64,000 nt of DNA from UBA5189 sp040389445 (GTDB taxonomy: Bacteria > Chloroflexota > Limnocylindria > Limnocylindrales > CSP1-4). Below, in pieces: positions 57,683-64,000 of the stretch. The first letter of the stretch is position 1; every line of letters begins with the position of its first letter. The notes below the pieces were generated by a model that saw only the letters and a program-made list of their open reading frames with translations, did no database searches and had not been told where the DNA came from. The stretch spans positions 1 to 64,000 of the forward strand of contig JAZJZX010000006.1 in the NCBI GenBank assembly GCA_040389445.1. The letters are read 5' to 3'. The translations under genes were made by a program, and so were the position numbers.

Positions 57683-58807
57683 GTGCGGGCGACGGATCCG
57701 GTGGCGCGTGCCCGCGCATTGACCGATGCCGCGACGGCGGGGGACCGCCGCGCGCTCGCAAGGCTCCTGACCGGCGTCGAGAACCGAACCCCGACGGCGG
57801 AAGCGGCGCTGCGTCTGCTCTATCCGATGGCCGGGAAGGCCCACATCGTCGGGATCACCGGTGCGCCGGGTTCCGGCAAGTCCACGCTGGTGGCGGCCCT
57901 GATCGCGGAGGCTCGCGCGGCCGACCGCGCCGTGGGTGTCGTGGCGGTCGATCCGTCGAGCCCGATCACCGGCGGGGCGCTCCTCGGCGATCGCGTTCGC
58001 ATGCAGGCGTACGCATCCGACCGCGACGTGTTCATCCGATCGATGGCGTCGCGTGGTCACGCGGGCGGCCTCGCGGCAACCTCGGCCGCAGCCGCGGCGG
58101 TCATGGATGCCTGCGGGTTCGATCTCGTCCTGATCGAGACGGTCGGGACGGGCCAGAGCGAGGTCGAGGTGGCGGCGGCGGCGGACACAACCGTTGTCCT
58201 CGAAGCACCCGAGATGGGCGACGAGGTCCAGGCGATCAAGGCGGGACTGCTCGAGGTGGCCGATATCGTGGTGGTCAACAAGGGCGACCGCCCGGGCGCC
58301 CAGCGCACCGCGTCCCAGCTGCGAGCCATGCTCGTGGCGGTTGCCCGGGTCGGGACGGCCGACCGGAGTCACCATGGAGCCGCCGCTGAGCCCGGCCGCC
58401 ACGGCATCCCGGATTCGGCCGTGGTCGCCGGGACCTCGGGGCCCCGGCAGGCACCGCCGACGGCTCCAGCGCCGGACCCTGCGCCGGACCCTGCGCCGGA
58501 CCCTGCGCGCCCGCGGCCCAAGCAGCCAGAGGTCCTCATCACCACGGCCACCAGCGGCGTCGGCATTCCCGAATTGCTCGCCGCCCTGAACCGGCATCGC
58601 GCCCTGGGACCCGAAGGGCACGGCGCGGCGGCGCGTCTGGCCAGGGCGGAGGCTCAGGTCTGGTCGATCCTCGCGGATCGCACGCGGGCCGCGCTCGCAG
58701 AGCCGCATCGACGCGACCGGAGCGTGGCGATCCTGCAGGCGGTCGCGGACCACGAGCTCGACCCGTTCGCGGCTGCAGACAAGCTGCTCGCCGCACTCCG
58801 CGAGTGA
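57683..58807 (+). CDS. meaB: MeaB/ArgK-family G-protein chaperone of B12-dependent mutase
   Basis: 374 aa from GTG 57683 (TTG 57668 is the other candidate, two nt after the previous stop). GTPase that loads and protects the cobalamin cofactor of acyl-CoA mutases. Seen: P-loop GITGAPGSGKST, the family signature AVDPSSPITGGALLGDRVRM, switch region ETVGTGQSE, and NKGD (G4). An insertion of about 50 residues with three PDPA repeats (12-bp units at 58471-58506) separates the G domain from the C-terminal helices. It follows the B12 subunit gene and is probably co-transcribed. Confidence 0.92.
   Translation: MRATDPVARARALTDAATAGDRRALARLLTGVENRTPTAEAALRLLYPMAGKAHIVGITGAPGSGKSTLVAALIAEARAADRAVGVVAVDPSSPITGGALLGDRVRMQAYASDRDVFIRSMASRGHAGGLAATSAAAAAVMDACGFDLVLIETVGTGQSEVEVAAAADTTVVLEAPEMGDEVQAIKAGLLEVADIVVVNKGDRPGAQRTASQLRAMLVAVARVGTADRSHHGAAAEPGRHGIPDSAVVAGTSGPRQAPPTAPAPDPAPDPAPDPARPRPKQPEVLITTATSGVGIPELLAALNRHRALGPEGHGAAARLARAEAQVWSILADRTRAALAEPHRRDRSVAILQAVADHELDPFAAADKLLAALRE
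58471..58506. repeat. 12-bp in-frame tandem repeat
   Basis: GCCGGACCCTGC three times inside the MeaB gene, encoding Pro-Asp-Pro-Ala units. Length is likely to vary. Confidence 0.85.
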
Positions 58808-58890
58808 TCGCCGGCGCACGCAGCCGCGCGGTCGGCCTCGCCCGCATCGGCGGCATGGCAGGCGTGGCGCATCGGCGGCACGACCACCGC

Positions 58891-58896
58891 TAGACT
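58891..58896 (+). promoter_or_regulatory. -10 box TAGACT of the 3-hydroxyacyl-CoA dehydrogenase gene
   Basis: TAGACT ends 6 nt before ATG 58903. Confidence 0.6.
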
Positions 58897-58902
58897 CCGT
58901 CC

Positions 58903-59766
58903 ATGACCATCGAACGAGTCCTTGTTGCCGGCGCCGGCCTGATGGGTCACGGCATCGGGCAGGTCCACGCCGCCATCGGCTGCCAGGTGACGCTCTATGA
59001 GCCGGACCTCGCGCGGGCCCAGGCAGGGCGTGACCGCATCGCCGGCAACCTCGACCGCGCGGTGACGAAGGGCAGGCTGGACGCCGCGACCCGAGACGAG
59101 ATCCTGAATCGGGTCACGGTCACCGCGGACCTGGGGGCTGCACGCGATGCCGACCTCGTCGTCGAGGCCGTGTTCGAGGACGTCGGGATCAAGCAGTCCC
59201 TTTGGCGTGCGATCGACGGCATTGCCCAGCCCGGCGCGATCTTCGCCTCCAACACGAGCTCCATCTCGATCGACACCCTGGCATCGGCCGTGTCGCCGGC
59301 TCGCCGTGAGCGGTACGTCGGGATGCATTTCTTCAGCCCCGTGCCCGTCATGCCGCTCGTGGAGCTGATCCGGGGCGCGGCCACCACGGACGCAACCGAG
59401 GCCTCGATCCGCGAGCTGACCGACGCCCTGGGCAAGAAGCTCATCGTCTCGGCTGATCGGCCCGGCTTCATCGTCAACCGGATTCTGATGCCCCTGCTGG
59501 CCGAGGCGATGCACACACTCGAAGACGGAACCGGCACGGCGGAAGACATCGACACCGGCGCCAGGGTCGGCCTCAACCACCCGATGGGTCCGCTGGAGCT
59601 GGCCGATTTCATCGGTCTGGATGTCTGCCTGAACGTGATGAACGTCCTCTACGAGGGCTTCGGGAAGGAGCATTTCAAGCCGCCCAAGGTGCTGGTGGAT
59701 CTGGTTGCGGCCGGGCATCTCGGCCAGAAGACGGGCCGCGGCTTCCACACCTACCCGAGGGTTTGA
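58903..59766 (+). CDS. 3-hydroxybutyryl-CoA dehydrogenase
   Basis: 287 aa. NAD(P)-dependent oxidation or reduction between 3-hydroxyacyl-CoA and 3-oxoacyl-CoA. Seen: Rossmann GAGLMGHGI (10-18), ASNTSSISI (catalytic Ser region), GMHFFSPVPVM (catalytic His), the RPGFIVNRIL helix, and NHPMGPLELADFIGLD in the C-terminal domain. Single-function HBD/PaaH type, not fused to a hydratase. An acyl-CoA dehydrogenase follows after 14 bp. Confidence 0.94.
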   Translation: MTIERVLVAGAGLMGHGIGQVHAAIGCQVTLYEPDLARAQAGRDRIAGNLDRAVTKGRLDAATRDEILNRVTVTADLGAARDADLVVEAVFEDVGIKQSLWRAIDGIAQPGAIFASNTSSISIDTLASAVSPARRERYVGMHFFSPVPVMPLVELIRGAATTDATEASIRELTDALGKKLIVSADRPGFIVNRILMPLLAEAMHTLEDGTGTAEDIDTGARVGLNHPMGPLELADFIGLDVCLNVMNVLYEGFGKEHFKPPKVLVDLVAAGHLGQKTGRGFHTYPRV

Positions 59767-59780
59767 GGACGTGCCACCAA

Positions 59781-60989
59781 ATGCCTGACCCGGCCGGTGC
59801 GGGCGGACTCACGCCCGAGGAGCGACTGCTGCGCGACACTGCCCGCGAGTTCGCGCAGCGGGAGATCGCGCCGGGGGCCATCGAGCGCGACGAGGAGGAG
59901 CGGTTCGATCGTTCCCTGTTCGAGCGAATGGGGGCGCTCGGATTGACGGCGGCGCCGATCCCCGAAGCCGTGGGCGGCGCAGGCTTCAGCTACCTCGGCT
60001 GGGCCCTCGCGATGGAGGAACTGGGCGCCGCGGAACTGGCCTCGGCCGTGACGCTGTCCGTCCACATCCTGAGCCAGTACCCGGTCGTGACGTTCGGGAC
60101 CGTCGCGCAACAGGCGGACTGGCTGACGCCGATGCTCGCCGGCCAGGCGCTCGGGGCGTTCTGCCTGACGGAATCGCACGCGGGCTCGGATGCAGCCTCG
60201 CTCAGGACGCGGGCCGTCCGGCTGGACGCTTCCGGCGGACAACTGGCCCCTGATGCGCCGGTCGATGCCGTCGCCGCGTATCGCCTCCACGGGACGAAGA
60301 TCTGGATCTCCAACGCGCCCGGGGCGGATCGCTACCTGGTGTTCGCGACGATCGATCCCGCCCTCGGGCCGCAGGGGATCACGGCGTTCCTCGTGGAGAA
60401 GGGGATCCCCGGCTTCCGCTTTGGGGAGCACGAGAAGAAGATGGGAATCCGCGCCTGTCCCGCGGCCGAGTTGATCTTCGACGGCGCGGTGGTCCCGGTG
60501 TCGCGGCGGCTCGGCGACGAAGGGCAGGGCTATCGGATCGCGCTGTCGGCGCTGGCGGAGGGTCGGATCTCCATCGCTGCGGCATGTGTGGGCGTGGCCC
60601 GTTCGGCGCTCGAGCAGGCCGCCTCGTACCTGCACCAGCGCACGGCCTTCGGCGCGCCGTTGGCCGACCTTCAGGGCCTCAGGTTCATGGTGGCCGAGAT
60701 GGCGCGCGAGGTGGCCGCGGCCCGCGCGCTCACCCATCAGGCGGCGAGGGCCAAGGATCGCGGCGAACCGATCGGGGAGTTGTCGTCACTTGCCAAGTGG
60801 ACGGCTTCGGACGCCGCCATGAAGGTCGCGACCGACGCCGTCCAGCTCTTCGGCGGCAGCGGCTACTCCCGCGAGACCGGCATCGAGCGTCTGATGCGGG
60901 ACGCGAAGGGCGCCCAGATCTACGAGGGGACGAACCAGATCCATCGCCAGATCGTTGCGGATGCGGTCCTCAAACGGGCGAAGCCTTGA
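59781..60989 (+). CDS. Acyl-CoA dehydrogenase
   Basis: 402 aa from ATG 59781. Seen: FCLTESHAGSDAAS (the usual TEPxAGSD is TESHAGSD), KIWISNAPGADRYLVF, RTAFGAPLADLQGLRF, QLFGGSGYSRETGIERLMRDAK and the catalytic-base segment IYEGTNQIHRQI. The TESHAGSD variant and IHR end are closest to butyryl/branched-chain dehydrogenases. Co-directional with HBD 14 bp upstream. Confidence 0.93.
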   Translation: MPDPAGAGGLTPEERLLRDTAREFAQREIAPGAIERDEEERFDRSLFERMGALGLTAAPIPEAVGGAGFSYLGWALAMEELGAAELASAVTLSVHILSQYPVVTFGTVAQQADWLTPMLAGQALGAFCLTESHAGSDAASLRTRAVRLDASGGQLAPDAPVDAVAAYRLHGTKIWISNAPGADRYLVFATIDPALGPQGITAFLVEKGIPGFRFGEHEKKMGIRACPAAELIFDGAVVPVSRRLGDEGQGYRIALSALAEGRISIAAACVGVARSALEQAASYLHQRTAFGAPLADLQGLRFMVAEMAREVAAARALTHQAARAKDRGEPIGELSSLAKWTASDAAMKVATDAVQLFGGSGYSRETGIERLMRDAKGAQIYEGTNQIHRQIVADAVLKRAKP

Positions 60990-61089
60990 CCGACTACCGA
61001 CCGAAGCACCACCCGCGATGTGCTGAACGGCACGTGGCTTCGCGACGTTCGTCCCTCTGCCGCCCGCGCCAAACTGGCTAGCGTCCCGA

Positions 61090-61095
61090 TACAGT
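61090..61095 (+). promoter_or_regulatory. Candidate -10 box TACAGT of the multicopper oxidase gene
   Basis: TACAGT lies 48 nt before ATG 61144, so this gene has a leader with a Shine-Dalgarno site, unlike the leaderless group. Confidence 0.4.
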
Positions 61096-61143
61096 GGCCG
61101 CTCCAGCCAGCGTCCCCTCACATCGTGCGGAGGAGTCCTTTCC

Positions 61144-62508
61144 ATGAACCCGGCCCCCGACACAGCACCTGGCTCCGCTTCCGACCCGAACGCATCCGAC
61201 CCTGCCGCGCCCGAGGCCGGCGGCGGTTGGCGACAGCTGGTGACGTCGCAGCACTCGCGTCGCCGTTTCCTGCGCGGCGCCGCGATGACCGGCGGAGGCT
61301 TCATCGCCGGCACCCTGGCCGGGTGCGCGCCCGCGACGCCCAGCCCCGGCTGGACGTACGGCCCCGTCGCGACACCCGCCGGCGGGCCGCAATCCCCGAT
61401 CCCGGCGACACCCGGTCCGACTCCCGCGTCCCCACCGACCCCGGCGGCATCGGCAGCCATTCCGCCCGGCTTCAGCGCATCGGATGTCGATGCCCGGCAG
61501 GTGGTCCGGCGCTATCTCGGCAACCTCGTGCCCGCCCTCGAGGGCATCTTCGGCACGGCCACCTACGAGAAGCTCGGGGGGATCCTGGCGGTCGCCGACG
61601 CCTACCCTGAGTTGACCCAGAAGCCCGCGTTCATGCAGGTCGGGCCGCAGCTCCCGCTGACGGACCTGCTCCAACCGCTGAAGCCGGAGGTGGACAACGG
61701 CGTCAAGGTCTTCCGGCTCACGGTCGACGAGTTGTCACTCAAGATCGACGAGAAGGGGCTGCCCATCGACGCGCTGGGCTACAACGGCCAGGTCCCCGGC
61801 CCCACCATCCGCGTGGCGGAAGGGGATCGCGTGCGTGTCGTGTTCACGAACAACCTGAAGGAGGCCACGACCGTCCACTTCCACGGGGTGGAGTTCGACG
61901 ACTTCTTCCAGGACGGCGTGCCGTTCGTCACGCAGTCGCCGATCGTCCCGGGCGCCACCTATGCGTACGACTTCACCGCCCGCTCGACCGGTTCGCTCAT
62001 GTACCACTCGCACCACAACGCGACGGACCAGGTCGGGCGCGGGCTCCTCGGCGCCTTCATCGTGGAGCCGAAGGACAACCCGGTCCAGTACGACCGCGAG
62101 TACATCTGGGTCTCCAACGACGTCCTCGGCGGATTCACCATCAACGGCCACGGGTTCCCGGCAACGGTGCCGATCCTCGCGGCCGTGGGGGAGCGGGTCC
62201 TGATCAGGTTCATGAACGAGGGCGTGATGATGCACCCGTTCCACAGTCACGGGTTCGCCATGAACGTGGTCGCACGGGATGGGCGGCCGCTCGGGAGCGC
62301 GGCGTTCGAATGCGACACGCTCGGGGTCAATCCCGGCGAGCGCTGGGACGCCGTGATCACGGCCGACCGGCCGGGCGTCTGGGCGTTTCACTGCCACATC
62401 CTGCCCCACGTCGAAGGACCGACCGGAATGTTCGGCATGGTGACGACCCTGATCGTCGTGCCGAAGAAGGAGCACGTCGATGCCATCGTGCAGGCGCTCC
62501 TCGCCTAG
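61144..62508 (+). CDS. Two-domain multicopper oxidase, Tat-exported
   Basis: 454 aa; GGAGGAG upstream of ATG 61144. Tat signal RRRFLRG, hydrophobic stretch and lipobox LAGC (about residues 40-61), so probably exported folded and lipid-anchored. A Pro/Thr-rich stalk and an unassigned helical segment (about 115-160) precede the first cupredoxin domain. Copper ligands are complete for a type-2/3 cluster: H245/H247 (HFHG), H288/H290 (HSHH), H367/H369, H416/H418. Type-1 site in domain 2: H364, C417, H422, M429. Laccase/metal-oxidase-like activity is expected; the substrate is not given by sequence. Confidence 0.9.
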   Translation: MNPAPDTAPGSASDPNASDPAAPEAGGGWRQLVTSQHSRRRFLRGAAMTGGGFIAGTLAGCAPATPSPGWTYGPVATPAGGPQSPIPATPGPTPASPPTPAASAAIPPGFSASDVDARQVVRRYLGNLVPALEGIFGTATYEKLGGILAVADAYPELTQKPAFMQVGPQLPLTDLLQPLKPEVDNGVKVFRLTVDELSLKIDEKGLPIDALGYNGQVPGPTIRVAEGDRVRVVFTNNLKEATTVHFHGVEFDDFFQDGVPFVTQSPIVPGATYAYDFTARSTGSLMYHSHHNATDQVGRGLLGAFIVEPKDNPVQYDREYIWVSNDVLGGFTINGHGFPATVPILAAVGERVLIRFMNEGVMMHPFHSHGFAMNVVARDGRPLGSAAFECDTLGVNPGERWDAVITADRPGVWAFHCHILPHVEGPTGMFGMVTTLIVVPKKEHVDAIVQALLA

Positions 62509-62554
62509 CCCGGGCGGATTCGACGGCACCAACTCCCGGCGAAGCGGCCGGGTG

Positions 62555-62560
62555 TAGATT
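62555..62560 (+). promoter_or_regulatory. -10 box TAGATT of the thiolase gene
   Basis: TAGATT ends 6 nt before GTG 62567. Confidence 0.6.
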
Positions 62561-62566
62561 CGGCGA

Positions 62567-63814
<1,248 letters not shown>

Positions 63815-63929
63815 GCGTCTTGGCGGCCGCAGTTGGAGCAACCTTCAGGGTATCGACCTCCACCGGTTGCAGCATCGTATTTCGGGATACTGAGTGAGCA
63901 GGGCGATTTGAGACGAGGAATTCCAGTCG

Positions 63930-64000
63930 GTGAACCAGCTTCCGGACGCGCGTCGATATGAGCACTTCATAAAGCGCGTAGCCGACTGGCGGGAAGTGTG
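63930..64000 (+). CDS. DUF2750-like protein, 5' end only
   Basis: Open frame from GTG 63930 to the window end. It encodes NQLPDARRYEHFIKRVADWR, matching the N-terminal motif of DUF2750 proteins (RYEYFIKKVADxEEVW). GAGGAA at 63914-63919 is a plausible ribosome site. The gap before it (63815-63929) is more AT-rich than average and has GCAACC...GGTTGC arms, with no clear terminator. Confidence 0.6.
   Translation, partial: MNQLPDARRYEHFIKRVADWREV

Noticed and set aside
63815..63929. Riboswitch or strong terminator after the thiolase
   Set aside because: Only loose GCAACC...GGTTGC arms about 25 nt apart were seen, with no convincing stem or U-tract.

Overview
This is high-GC DNA (about two thirds G+C), densely packed on both strands, with a 100-N scaffold gap at 53544-53643, so it comes from a draft or metagenome assembly. 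No rRNA or other phylogenetic marker is present. The gene content (split B12-dependent acyl-CoA mutase with MeaB, several acyl-CoA dehydrogenases, MoxR/VWA/ABC operon, DUF1015, two-domain multicopper oxidase, many class III aminotransferases) and the promoter style suggest an uncultivated aerobic, organotrophic Chloroflexota-type bacterium; this placement is an inference.

Layout. 0.2-9.6 kb: 2-oxo acid dehydrogenase E2, an epimerase, lipoyl synthase (supplies the E2 cofactor), an adenosine-deaminase-like enzyme, a Cys-rich winged-helix regulator, an acyl-CoA dehydrogenase, a lipoprotein and an acyl-CoA synthetase. 9.7-23.6 kb: one leftward operon of eight tightly coupled genes: membrane protein, ABC ATPase, ABC permease, coiled-coil/low-complexity membrane protein, MoxR ATPase, DUF58, and two large VWA membrane proteins. 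23.8-28.4 kb: DUF1015 plus an alpha/beta-hydrolase fold protein, tRNA-Glu, and a DgcN/DgcA pair (D-glutamate catabolism). 28.4-33.0 kb: two small conserved proteins, an orphan DNA methyltransferase, and a kinase/phospho-lyase pair resembling hydroxylysine or phosphoethanolamine breakdown. 33.1-36.1 kb: tRNA-Arg followed by an accessory-looking block (lipoprotein, two-TM protein, MFS exporter, excisionase-like HTH). 36.2-41.9 kb: class III aminotransferase, acyl-CoA dehydrogenase, GMC oxidoreductase, EamA exporter. 42.0-43.6 kb: ECF sigma factor coupled to a methylguanine methyltransferase carrying an Ada zinc domain at its C-terminus. 43.8-49.8 kb: methyltransferase, two GNATs, nitroreductase, hydrolase, J-domain protein, lipoprotein. 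49.8-63.8 kb: acyl-CoA mutase large subunit, DinB-like protein, thioredoxin with ArsR regulator, Thr/Ser dehydratase, zincin, HDAC-like amidohydrolase, GTP cyclohydrolase I, B12-binding mutase subunit, MeaB, 3-hydroxyacyl-CoA dehydrogenase, acyl-CoA dehydrogenase, multicopper oxidase, thiolase, and the start of a DUF2750 gene at the right edge.

Themes. Short-chain acyl-CoA oxidation and skeletal rearrangement dominate (three acyl-CoA dehydrogenases, HBD, thiolase, acyl-CoA synthetase, mutase with MeaB). The mutase carries the Phe/Gln substrate-site pair of isobutyryl-CoA mutase rather than the Tyr/Arg of methylmalonyl-CoA mutase. The most striking feature of the window is its promoters: at more than twenty genes a TANNNT hexamer ends 6-10 nt before the start codon with no ribosome-binding site between, the signature of leaderless mRNAs. 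A smaller set of genes has ordinary Shine-Dalgarno sites. Intergenic spaces often hold short tandem repeats.
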